Below are positions 1 through 10,950 of a DNA stretch of 64,000 bases, in pieces; the first letter of the stretch is position 1; the number at the start of each line of letters is the position of its first letter. The stretch is from the NCBI RefSeq assembly GCF_030272615.1, contig NC_081413.1, positions 156,865,849-156,929,848 of the forward strand, given 5' to 3'. Made by a program: the position numbers and the translations under genes. The DNA comes from Cryptomeria japonica. Its lineage: Eukaryota; Streptophyta; Pinopsida; Cupressales; Cupressaceae. The notes under the pieces were generated by a model that had not been told where the DNA came from, did not search any database, and saw only the letters and a program-made list of their open reading frames with translations.

Positions 1-159
1 ATAATATACCATTTACTATGGTGGACAACTCATATTCAGGTGCATTGGCAAATGCATTGAAAGTTTTGCTGGAGCAGAATTTAAGATGCCAACTTTGTAT
101 GTTTTCAATGGCTCATTATTAAGGGAAACCATCAAAACACTAACAAGAATAAGACCCTC

Positions 160-1080
160 CTAAGCTTTTTAGCGTCTTCAAGTGGCACACTGGTATTCTT
201 TAAGCCTGTAGAGCCGTGCACAATGTCAAAAATGTTGATAATTTGTGCAGTCTATTTGATGGAGTGACACAAAAGGTTTGTGGGCAAAATGTTGACCAAA
301 TTGTCACAGACAACACAACTACACATGTAGCCATAAGGAGACTTAATCAGAAGAGGCATCACACAATTCCTTGTAGCCTTTGTGCTACCCACTGCTTGGA
401 TTTAATACTCCAGTGTATGGGAAAAATTGGAACGATCAGAACTATGTTTGAAGACACTACAAATGTTATTACTGTAGTCATACTTAAGTACTCATTTTGA
501 TGAAAGAACACACTAAAAAGAAGCAGCTTAAGCAATGAGGTGTGACAATTTGCCACAAACTTTTATCAATTTACAAAAAACTTTGTAGGGCACTACCTCC
601 TCTCAAGCAAATGTTTGTGATTAATGTGTGGTTAGACTTCTTCCAAAAGGCCAAGCAGAGAGTCATGAGAATAGTTTTTCTGAGGTGCTCACCGAAAGTT
701 CAAAGGAGATACTCAATGTAACTTAAGTAACAAACTTAAGGTTTAGAAGGAATTCCATATTTGCCAGTTGGCAAACTTTATTTTTTTTTCTATTATTTTG
801 ACATAAAATTTCATGTAATAGAGCCCTTGGCCAATGTTTTCCTTTTAGCTAATGGGGCCAGAGTGCAATGATATGGTGGAAGCAAGAGAAAATATAAAAT
901 CGTTTGATGCATCATTCATCATAAATGGACAATCCTACTCCACCTGCAAATGCATGCCATGGAGAACCAACTAAACCCCAAATTCTTCTCCTTAGATACA
1001 TCTAAAGTTGATAATGTCATAAAGTGTTATTACAATAATGGAGAGAATGACACCGTACAAAATCCTTAGAGACATAATTC
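160..1080 (+). pseudogene. hAT-family transposase remnant (DUF659-like)
   Basis: An open stretch at 216-500 reads like the DUF659 part of plant hAT transposases: a block with IVTDN (about 297-311), then an alternating HxxPCSLCATHCLDL block (358-405) matching the family pattern 'PCAAHCLDLML', then GKIGTIRTMFE. Upstream (about 165-215) a further family-like block SSSGTLVFFK is visible in another frame, so there is a frameshift near 200. Downstream, 510-590 resembles the 'RP-G-VTRFAT-FL-L' block but has a stop, and 965-1,080 may hold the later LNP-F block. No terminal inverted repeats were found, so this is a dead fragment. The family call is good; the extent is approximate. Confidence 0.72.
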
Positions 1081-1378
1081 TAGATGAGTTGGAGATATAC
1101 AAGAGTTTGGTCACAAGCTTGTTCGAAAAATGCAATTTTAAATTTTAGCTTAATCCTAAAAAGTTTTATTTTGTACATATAATTTTCTATATGTTTTATT
1201 CTAAATTTCTATGTTACCGAATTTTACAAACTTTCATGGAAAGGATGACACCACACAAAGGCCTTAGAGACATAATTCTAGATGAGTTGAAGGTCTACAA
1301 GAATTTAATCACAAACTTGTGCAATTTTAAATTTTAGCAATCCTAGAAAATTTATTTTGTACACAGTTTTTTATATGT
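1037..1378 (+). repeat. imperfect direct duplication, about 150 bp x2
   Basis: The stretch at about 1,037-1,196 recurs at about 1,236-1,378 with scattered substitutions. Both copies contain CTTAGAGACATAATTCTAGA and end with an AATTTTAAATTTTAGC run and a TTTTGTACA segment. The copies lie at the decayed 3' end of the hAT remnant, and the first contains a short open stretch that ends at TTTTAG. This looks like a local tandem duplication followed by divergence. Confidence 0.85.
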
Positions 1379-1380
1379 TA

Positions 1381-1880
1381 CCAAATTATATCCCCAACTC
1401 AGAAGAGAGCAAAAGCGAATGTCCCCAAGGCACAACCTTGCCATCCCAAGAGCAATAGCATGTTTCGAACAATGAAGTCACAACCCTGCCTCCCCAAGTA
1501 CCCCATGGGAATGTCCAAATTGCTGCCTCAAGTGAGGGCAAGAGCAAAAGCGCATAGGATAGCTAGGATGCAATCTTGCCACCCAAAGAGAAAGAGGGCA
1601 TCCCAGATAGTCAATTCACAACCCTACCTCCCTAAATATCTAGTTGGTACATCAAGGTCATGTTCAGCTAAACCCACAACTGTCAAATTTCAAGCAACAT
1701 CAAAAAAAAATTATCATAAAAAAGCATGTGGGAGTCATAAAGCAGCCTAAAACATCAATGAAAACCCTAAAAGTGGCAAAAAAAACACTTGTTTACTTCA
1801 TTTCACAGTCACAACGCCCACAACGCACTCAAGGCAACATGGCCATGCTTGGTAGAATCCATGGCTGCTCATTTTTTTAA
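1381..1880 (+). other. unrecognised basic ORF with a repeated motif
   Basis: An ORF at 1,460-1,750 (96 codons) is rich in Lys, Arg, Ser and Pro and belongs to no family I know. The DNA contains about four degenerate copies of a phrase like CACAACCCTGCCTCCCCAAG (near 1,430, 1,480, 1,570 and 1,616), which gives the peptide repeat QP(C/Y)LPKY. That repetition argues for a decayed low-complexity repeat rather than a conserved gene. An overlapping ORF at 1,644-1,880 is equally uninformative. Confidence 0.3.
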
Positions 1881-3125
1881 AAGCATCCCACATAAAATTA
1901 ATTGAAACAAAAAAACCTTTAACTTTACTTCACAATCAAAAGCCACACAAACCCCCAATATAATTCCAAATAGCCAATTCATATTTTTTAAGTTTGTTGG
2001 CTTTTTTTTCAAAGAATTTATTGATCAATAGTATGTATTTTGTAAACAAATCCTTTTTTAAACATTTTATGTTTTTTAATATTTTTTTGATTTTTATTAA
2101 GTTCAAATGTATCGTAAGGTTGTATTGTTATTTTGGGTTTTTAGTTTCTTATACTCCAGGATTATATTTTCATCTTTTAAATTCCCTTATAACATCAATC
2201 CATTCAAAATGGTTGCTAGTTCAAGGTAGATAGGCCTAGTAACAACTAGATAATAAGATATGATAAAGCACCACCTCTATGGAGATATGATAATTCATTA
2301 GCTCAAAAAGGTCGGGTTTTTCTTTCCCACTGTATAATCCCTATCAAATCAAGTTTAAGAGCTCATATAGTTAAATGAACTAAAGGATTTATTTATTTTT
2401 TATATCTTATTTTCTGTGACAACCAGAATTTAAATTAATATATCATATGATAACATATGCACCCCAAAAACAATTAGAGCTAATATATAAATTATGGTCC
2501 TACCTTTTTCTTTGTGTTTGTAATCGCCTATACCCAATGCTTTCAAAAAAACAGCTCCCGCTGAATATTAGTGCAAAAGTGCAGCTCTGGCACATCCTAT
2601 TAATAGTTCTATAAAAATTTGGTCAACTAATTCCAAGCAAGCATAGCAGACAAGCCAACATAGAGTGCCCAACTATTGGGAGCTCTCCCCTAGAATCGGG
2701 CCATTGGAAAATGCAAACACCCAACGAACAGCTAAAATGACTTACATATAAAGTACCAATGGTCGAATTAACCTAAAATAAGAATTCTAAAATCTCAAAG
2801 CCCTTTGCAAAACATACCCCACTTAGAAAGTAAGAGAAACGTATCTTATCCTAATCAGTGGAAAAGAAGATTTTAGAGCCTGTGATCCAACATCATGTAT
2901 TTTTTTAGAATCCAAAGAACAGAAGAAGGCCGATGGTGGAGATTTCTACAACATAAACATTGTTAAAATAGGTAGGAAAAATTAAGTAGCTTCAAACAAT
3001 ACTGGTTTTTAAGACTGACACAAGGCCTGCATCTTGCCACCCAGGCCCTTGCTTGCATACAGAAACTCGAACAACAAGATTAAGATACTGCATGTAAGCC
3101 AAAAAAGAAGAGCGCAAGACTCTGC
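1881..3125. other. AT-rich intergenic or intronic DNA
   Basis: I see no coding signal here. If the selenoprotein-H-like exon at 3,338-3,621 is real, part of this stretch is probably its intron, because the gene runs leftward on the minus strand. I looked for the expected second exon, which should begin by completing a split Cys codon, and did not find it. Confidence 0.4.
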
Positions 3126-3330
3126 TTGCATGGCCTTCGTGATAAACTTAAAGATGTAAATCAGGCAACTCTGATCACACTAAAACTCCGTAACCCCCCA
3201 CCTATTTCCCAAACAATTGAAATATTCTACGTCCACAACCAAGCCATGAACTTTGCTCTGCAATTCAAGCACAAAAACACTGCTTGGATGCCTACAGAAG
3301 CACACTCAAAACTAAAACCTTTAGAAGAAT

Positions 3331-3337
3331 TACTTAC
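3331..3337 (-). promoter_or_regulatory. 5' splice donor of the SelH-like gene
   Basis: On the minus strand the sequence reads CACTG|GTAAGTA, matching the plant donor consensus. It falls directly after the expected IEH residues and splits the following Cys codon after its second base. Confidence 0.6.
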
Positions 3338-3621
3338 CAGTGCTCAATGACAACGTTTTTGGACTTGCCAGAATCCTCTAAAACATTGCTCTCCACACCT
3401 ACTTGACCTTTCACTTCTTCTCCAGCCTCTTGTCCATTGGGAACAGACGCACCCCTTGGACTTCTCCTGGGCTTTTTGGCTGGGGGTTTTTCTTCCTCAA
3501 CATGATTTGAGGTGGGTTTTTCCTCTTCCTTTGGCTCCTCGGGAACATCTTTCAAATTGGGCTTCTTTTCATTTTTAGAAGGCTTTGCTCTAGCAGTACC
3601 ACCTCTCTTCCTAGGAGCCAT
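3338..3621 (-). CDS. first exon of a selenoprotein-H-like (Rdx family) nuclear protein
   Basis: The minus-strand ORF starts MAPRKRGG and runs as a Lys/Glu/Pro-rich, basic N-terminus with a nuclear-localisation-like KKPRRSPRG patch (residues about 48-58). It ends in VVIEH followed by the bases TG. Selenoprotein H and its plant Cys-type homologues share this layout: a short basic MAP-K/R-R start, then the first beta strand VVIEHC leading into the CxxC/U redox site. The sequence ends exactly at CACTG|GTAAGTA, a consensus 5' splice donor (intron begins at 3,337), in phase 2. The next exon would therefore complete the conserved Cys codon. The start ATG has an AAATTTCA context and no upstream ATG continues the frame. 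The redox and thioredoxin-like part is not seen and should lie in a downstream (leftward) exon, possibly outside the window. An unrelated lysine-rich nuclear protein is the alternative. Confidence 0.6.
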
Positions 3622-3840
3622 TGAAATTTCTTCTAAGACTTTAATCTACTCAGCCTCCCTCCTCTGCTCTACTTCACCGCTGTCACATATTAATAGCAAG
3701 GTTTTCCCTCCAAAATATCCCCACTACCTAGAATCTTGTTTCCAGCTCCTCCCACTTGATCAGCTTTTGGTTGGGCCACATCACAATTAACAAACACTTC
3801 TCATTCTCTTATTGTACTTGATAATAAAAAGGCATTTATT
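3622..3840 (-). promoter_or_regulatory. 5' UTR and upstream region of the SelH-like gene
   Basis: This stretch upstream of the ATG on the minus strand has mixed composition and a purine-rich segment just before the start. No clear TATA box was seen. The open frame on the plus strand at 3,512-3,790 is a shadow of the exon and this UTR. Confidence 0.35.
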
Positions 3841-4012
3841 AATCCGCAATGCAGCCGATAACTTCTAAGTTACAGGACATTGACTATCCTTTCTCAATGA
3901 AATAAATTAATCCTTCCAAGGATAATTTAGGTAAACATTATAATTTATTGCATTTTTCAACGAATTAGTAAATCAGTTTTATATCATTTTAAGGTGTTTA
4001 TTTCTATTGAAC

Positions 4013-4735
4013 TCTAATCTTAATCTTAATCCTAATTCAAATATAACCATAATTGACCCTTAAGCTTAACTCTAATTGAAGTGTAACTTCAATCTTAACC
4101 TCAACTCTAACTATAATCTTAACCCTAACACTAACCCTTAGCTTAAGTGAACCATAACCCTTATTGATCCCTGATTGAACCCTAACGTTTATTAAACCCT
4201 ATCCCCAATTGTGACCTTAATTGAATAGTAACCCTAACCCTAACCTTGACTTTAAGTCTAACCATAACCCTAATTTAAAAGTAAGCCTAACTAAGTCCTT
4301 GCACTAATCCTAACTATAACTAAACCCTAACCCTACTCAAACCCTAATTGAACCATATTCATAATCTTATATGAAACATAACCCCAAGCTAAACATAAGC
4401 CTAATTGAAGCCTAACACCATTACTAACCCTAATTAGATTGTAACCTCGACACAAACCCCAATTGTAACCCTAACCCTAATCATAATCCTAAATGATCCA
4501 TAACCATAACCCTAATTATAAATTAATCCTAATCCTAACCATTATTGAAACCTAAACTAATTGTAACTATAATTGAGACCTAACCCTAAGCCAAATCATT
4601 GTTGAACTCTAACCTTAAATCCAATTAAAGCTTTATTGTAACCCTAACCTTAAATAAACCCTTATTGTAACCCTAACCCTAATTAAAACCTAACTCGACC
4701 ATAATTGCAACTCGAACCTTTACCTTACATCAATA
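4013..4735. repeat. degenerate interstitial telomere-like repeats
   Basis: About 720 bp are built from CCCTAA-like units (AACCCTAACCCTAA blocks near 4,120, 4,215, 4,325, 4,465 and 4,665). They are mixed with a longer, diverged unit resembling CCCTAATTGAA. The spacing is irregular and substitutions are frequent, so this is an old interstitial tract, not a functional telomere. Units are more often the 6-mer CCCTAA than the usual plant 7-mer CCCTAAA. Confidence 0.85.
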
Positions 4736-4739
4736 ATTA

Positions 4740-5257
4740 ATTTGCTTGAGTTAAAAAGTTAAGGATTGAAAACTAACTATTTTTTGCAATGTTATCATAT
4801 CAAAAAGATGTGTGATTTTTTCATTTCATGTCAGCATTGTCAATGTTAATCATGAATAGGACTCATTAATAAAGAGGATAAGGTTCTAAATAGAAAATGA
4901 CATTCAAATATCCACCTTGTTGCAAAATCACCCAAACCACAATCTCATCATCATCCTTTTAAAATATCACAACATTCAATAAAATTAAAACGTAATCTTA
5001 TTCTCAACAAATTTTATTATAATTAAATTAAAATAACAAGAAATAATAAAAAATCTCCATCTTTGATTCACTAAACCAAAACCAACCAAAATATTATTCT
5101 AGTGTCCTAAATTGTACTCGCCTACAATTTTGTCCTCACTTTGGCGTTTTGTCCTCCAAGGCCTGACTAAAGCACTAATTACACTCACACCACCCATTCA
5201 CCTCACATTCTCACCACATTTCCAGCTTAACCCCTTGATTGGAGTCTTGATTTGGAA
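4740..5257. other. AT-rich spacer, no feature seen
   Basis: No coding potential or repeat structure beyond simple AT-richness. An ORF at 5,112-5,354 overlaps the following minisatellite and looks fortuitous. Confidence 0.4.
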
Positions 5258-5395
5258 GACCAAGGCATACCACGCCCTAGTCCCAAATCAAGACCAAGAC
5301 GTAGCATGCCCTGGCCCCAAATCAAGACCAGGACATACCACGCCCTGGTCCTAAATCGGGACCAAGGTATATACGCCCTGGGCCTCCTAATTTGG
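5258..5395 (+). repeat. 34-bp minisatellite, about 4 copies
   Basis: Units start at 5,258, 5,292, 5,326 and 5,360, each beginning GACCA and containing a CACGCCCT-like core followed by a CCCAAATC-like segment. Three units are exactly 34 bp; the fourth is diverged. The repeat is markedly more GC-rich than its surroundings. Confidence 0.9.
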
Positions 5396-7737
5396 CCCCA
5401 ATTTAGCCCCTCTTAATAGTCACCTAGTGAGAGCAAGAAATTAGATCCCATGTCAGCTTAGGTCAAAAAATTGATTTGATTTTCAACAAGCAAGTATAAA
5501 AGGAGGTTTACCCCTCTCATTTTAAACCCTAAGCAATCGATTAAGCAATTACACTCTAGAAAATTCAAGCGAGCAAGCAATCAGTCTTCTATCAAGCATT
5601 GGAGCAAAAGTGAAGCCAAGATTCAAGCATTGGAGATGGCATTCATGTTCTATATTTTATGAAGATAATCTACATGAAACCCTAATTCCTTGGTGGAAAC
5701 AAAGAAAACTTCATTAAAGGTATATCATTAGTGTTTCGGTCTTTCTCAATCTTTCCCCCAAAAGGAAAGTATTTTACTGCAGTACTTCATTTACATTTTC
5801 AATTCAATTTCATGGTTAATTCCAAAATCGGGGTTTGACCTAAGGAAAACCCCTATTCCAAACAATTTATCCCTTCTTTATGTGTGCAGGAACGAGTACA
5901 AAGTTGGATTTGAGAGGATCGACAGGTTTCATAGAGACAAACAGGTTCAACTTTCGACGATGAGAAATTCGGGGGACCATGGCAAATCGATACTACCTAG
6001 TCTTGAAAGCTTAGGCTAATCTTCTGGGAAAAAATCCTAGAGACATCTTCTTATGCTGAGATCCAGGTTGGTGGATCTGTACGACATTTGTAGCTCACTA
6101 TTTCTATCATATTGCTTCAATAATTCACCATATTGCCCTAATCTTCAATAAATCAAATCAATTCGATTTAAGGAGGATAGAGCCCTATCAAAGGAGTGTG
6201 GAATCTTATCGAAATCTTAGACTTTAAAAGTTAGAACTATTAGATTCCTCTCCTCCTTAATGTAGAGGCAATAAAGGCCATTTAGTGGTTTTATTATCTT
6301 AATTTAACCCTGACCCTAATTTTCTCACCTCTATAATTACAAACCCCCCAAAAAAATTGTCACAATATTTTCACCCTTTTTAAATGAAAAGGGTAAAAAA
6401 TAACACATATCAATCAAGAAAAAATAAAAAATTCCTTAGACTTTCCTATTCATATCATTGAACTCTAAGTTTGTGGAAACTAGCAGCGGAGGGTGATTGT
6501 CAAAATAGTAGTCATAGAGCCCAAAGTCTTTGGTTTTTATTTGTTTACATGTTTTCCTTTTGACTTAGAATTGAAGTAGTACATACCCATTTCCATTAAA
6601 CATGTTTCACATATCATCTCATCAAATAGAGGCATTGAAATCATGATTCAATAATATAAATTAGTATTTTACAATTTTAATTGTATAAATTGAATTCTCT
6701 TTACTTCAAGTGTGACATTCTTATATCAAGTAAGCACATTGTTGTGACCATTTCACACATCGCCCCATCACAGATGGAGACCCCCTTTTTTCACTTGCAA
6801 CTTTAGTTCTGAGTGGTTTGATAGTATTTTAGGTCTCTCTAGGATGAAATGAGTCATAGTAGCTCCTGAAAGATTGGGTCTTTGATTAGGATCAAGTTTG
6901 AGTGGTGGTTGTCTTTAAGAGTTGAATTTGATTGCTAGAGCTTGAAGTGGTGATCTTATGCGAAAATTGCCTAAGTGTGAGAAAATTCTTTGGATAATAA
7001 GAAGTGAAGCATATCCTTCTTCAACCCATCCCTCCATCCCATATCCTCCATTTCATATCCTCCTTCCATCCATCCCTCCCTAGTTAAATTATGAAACAAA
7101 TTCATTTCAAAGCAAGTTGGCCTAATATGAAAAGAGGAAACTCTTAGCAATCAACACCTATATTAAATTCATTTATCACTCAAGGCAATTGAATTAATAA
7201 ACTTAGATCTTCACTTCAAAAGCAAGATGAAATACGAATCTGAGCAAGGTGGATTTTCTTCATCAACAATTAAATAGGGAGATTTTGGAGCATAATTTTG
7301 ATCAATAAAGAGCAGATTTTGAACATATTTTATAGATTATCATTAGAATTTATTACCAAATCTGATTTTAATATATTTTTTGATCATATTTTATTGGATC
7401 TAGGGTCATTTTTATCAATTTTCAGCCATAAATTAAGATTTTGAAAGAGTTTTAAGTGAGAATTTTTGTCATCATTTGTTTTGTTTTTTTTAATTCTAAA
7501 TTGGCTAATTCGTGGTTTTAATAGAAATTTATCTACAAATTTGATAGACATTTGGAAAGCAAAGTTTGATTTTTCACAATCAAGGTTTTAGGATAAGAGT
7601 TTAAAGTTTAGCAATTTGTTAATGTTTAAGTAATATTCACTCTATAAGTGGATTTCTAACTTAATAGAATACTTTTAGCCAATAAAATATCAATATCATA
7701 TTAAAATCCTAACTTAGACAAATCTTCCAAGAGGTAG
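5396..7737 (+). other. non-coding leader-like region with a TATA box
   Basis: A good TATA motif (TATAAAAGG) lies at 5,495. It is followed by a long ORF-less stretch that reads like a transcribed leader of the broken ORF at 7,738 or part of an old LTR. No matching second LTR was found, so element boundaries cannot be given. A pyrimidine-rich tract (CCATCC/CCTCC words) occupies about 7,020-7,082. No gene is seen. Confidence 0.35.
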
Positions 7738-10700
7738 ATGGTAGCCTCGAAAGCTGGAGGTCTCTCAAGGCAGGCTCTCATCAAAGAAGATGTAAAGGGA
7801 ATAATACCTGAATCAAAGATTACTTTGCAATGGGCGAATGTGGGGGACACTAACTTGGGAAAGATTGACATGAAGAAATTTCAAGGCCCCCTCTACACAA
7901 GCAAGCCAACTGGGATTTCAGAGAAGATGATCAAAAGTGGAATTGTCCAAGCGATTGGTTTTCCTCTTGCCATCCAATGCAATGAACTAATAGTTGAATA
8001 TGCAAGACACTATGATACCAACACAAGACAAATAAAGATGTTTGATGGCAATGTGTTGGCATTCTTGTCAAAAATTGCTATTCGTGAGGCTTTCAACATA
8101 CCTGAGCCTAAAGACATGATATACAAGAGTAAAGAAGCAACATTAGCAATCTATGAGGATGACCTTGATAAATGACTTAGAATCGTCAATAAGTATTGGT
8201 TTCCGAAAGCTAGGCCCACTCTCAGCAAATTGTTAGGCAGTCTTCACAGAACAAACTTCAAGGAGGAATTCAATGATTTGATTACCATACTCAACAGGAT
8301 CATGGGAAGTCCACAGGCCCCCCCATTTGAGAAATGGATATTCTTCTTCATAGAAGCACTGACAACTAAAAGTGAGAAGATCGATTGGGATAAGATTACA
8401 AGCAATAATCTTGATCTACAATTGAGAAGACTTGAGCGCACCAAAATCTTTCATATAAGCTCCTACATCATCTACTCACTAGCCAAACCCAAAGAGTACA
8501 CGAGATTGACGTATAGAGGCCCGATAGAAAATGGAAAGGGAGAAATAAGGGTATGTGAGAACTACTCACAACTGAATTTTCATAACAAGGCTCATTATCA
8601 AAGAGTAAATGATGCCTTCTCCATGCATATAACAAGAAAGTTGCAAGGCGGTATTCATCAAAGGTTATCCCTGCAAGCACAATAATTGATGAAGCAATAT
8701 GGTGCTTGGTTAATTCAATTTCCCAAGTTCACTTATATACAAGTTCAAGGGTCCCCATTTCCACCATGCAAGCTTCCACATTATCCTACTAACAAGATAG
8801 TGTTGTTGGAGGTGTTGAGACAATTAGTTGCATATGACAAGATTCGTAGGGACAAACATAAGATGAGGATTTCCTTTCCCATTATGGTTGGGAAATCAAT
8901 GGAGGTATGTCGATCTTTGCAGGTAGCTGAGAGAGAAGAAGAAGAGATGAAATTTTATCCCTTCACTGAATATCCTTTAAGGGATAATTTTTATCCATAT
9001 GGCGACATAAGGAGGAATAGTGGTAACAAACACAAGCACATGCCACATCTAGAAGACTATTGGATGAATGCTAAAGATGATTTTGACATTAGGAAAATGA
9101 TTTTCTCTAGATTGCCTATAGATAAAATCAAAGCATTTAGAGTGTTCACAATCCCAGATCAAGTACAAGATGATGGAAGGTACCTCAAGTGTACTTATGA
9201 GCAAGTAAAGGATAAATAAATAGAAATCAATTGGGTTGAGATGGAAGTCACTAATATGAATGAGTTGATGAGACCTATCTTAGCTTACACAAAAGGACAG
9301 GTAGATTATCAAAATAATAAATTGAAGGGGCAAAATGCATAACTCACCTTTGATATGATGGGAGTTCCAGATTCCTCTGATGAAGAAGCAAAAAGCGTAA
9401 GCATAAGCGAGAATACTACCCAGTCAACTCAACCTATGAGCTCTAAGAGAAAAGGAAGCCACAAGGAGGGATCAAAACAAAAGAAGCAAAGGACAAGTAC
9501 AAGCCATCCTTCCACTAGCACTTCTTTTATCCATGAGGTCAATATGAATAAAGCAACCAACAATGAAGGGCAATCATCTAGGAAGGGAGGTAGTGATCAA
9601 GCTGCAAATGAATCACTAGAATCTACTATACATAACAATTAGGGAGATAGGACAGCTAAAGAGAAGCGACCCCAAGTACAAGATCCTCCAAGAACACCAG
9701 AAGCAATTGCAAATGATAAGGTAGCTGAAGATGAATATGTGGATATAGAATATCATGACGATGAGGCAAATTCTCCACCTCGAGAAGAACAACAAGTCAG
9801 GTAGTTACAGGTAGAGAAGGAAAGGTCCACTATTCCAACATGGCTACAAGAAAGATTAAACAAGGAAGTGGCAACAACTGAAAAAGAGATAATTGACAAT
9901 GTAGATGACATCTTGAATAGAATGGGTTTGAAAAAGAGAAAAGAAGGCTACCAAGCTTTCAAAGATCACAAAAGACAGTGTTGGATCCCAAGTCATACAA
10001 ATTTCTATCCCAACAGTCGAAAAGCCACAAGATCAAATCATTGTCGATGAGTATGATTTGGAGACAATTCAGTTAGGACCTATTTCTACAGTACAGGCAA
10101 TGGAAGACTTGGATGACAAAGTGAAGACAATTCGTGAGCAATTACAAATTGAGCTACAACATAGCAGAAAGATGGAAAAAGAATTGAATGCCTTGAATAA
10201 TTATGTGCAACAACTTAATAATGTCATAAGGCAAGTTGATCCTTCAAGCGTGCCTCAAGCATTACTTCCACCAAATTCAATGGATGATTTGGAGGAGATG
10301 AGAAATAATTCCCAAATGTTGAAAAAATGGATTGATAGTTCATCCACTAAGGTCAATGAACTTGTAGGGGAGTTGGCTCGTGTATTTGATACACTTTCAG
10401 CTATACTTGACAAGACTGTTGTTCTTATGGATTCTTATGATGTCTTTGTCTATACAAGGGATTTGACCATCCCAAGATTGCAAGTTTTAATGGATATTCC
10501 AAGACAAACCTTGTTGGATGCTAGAATAGTAAAGAATGGGCATAAATATGACTTCTATGGATGTTATTCTACACTCAAGATGAAAAGAAGTATGTTTGAA
10601 GGAATCAATAATGGATTTGATCGAGTAGCAAATATGATAGAAACAATAAATGAGAAGACTATAACAGCAGCTAAAACAATTCTTTGTGTAGAGATGAAAG

Positions 10701-10950
10701 TTGAAGTTGACATGGTCATTGACAAGATAGTGGAAAAGGTTTGAAGTGTCTTCTTTAGAGCTTCAAGATCACTTTAAAAAGGATAGTTGGAAGATATTCA
10801 ATCACTTACGACACTTGTGAGCAAGATTAGTGACTTGGGACCTGAATGGGAAAATATTTTTGCTTCAGCTATTGAGGAGTTGGACTACATGGAAGATCAG
10901 ATGAAGATCATGACCAGTGTTCCAGAAGATGCTTGCTCAATTGCATCATG
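7738..10950 (+). pseudogene. broken long ORF of unknown family with C-terminal coiled coil
   Basis: One reading frame continues from 7,738 to about 9,990, interrupted by in-frame stops at 8,173, 8,683, 9,217, about 9,340, 9,640 and about 9,802. It then shifts frame before 10,058 and again near 10,745-10,800, ending near 10,950. The predicted protein has about 1,000 residues. The first 500 are globular and conserved-looking, with blocks such as AFLSKIAIREAFNIPEP and FPKARPTLSKLLGSLHR. Next come a Ser/Lys/Gln-rich low-complexity stretch (about 9,360-9,830), then a helical coiled coil with heptad-like spacing (10,090-10,230), then another helical part. I recognise no family. A capsid-like or PMD-like transposon-encoded protein is possible, since such proteins have similar AxxFNIP motifs, but this is a weak impression. 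No RT, integrase or transposase domain accompanies it. Confidence 0.55.

Noticed and set aside
4013-4735. Functional telomere or chromosome end
   Set aside because: Repeats are highly degenerate and flanked on both sides by ordinary DNA.
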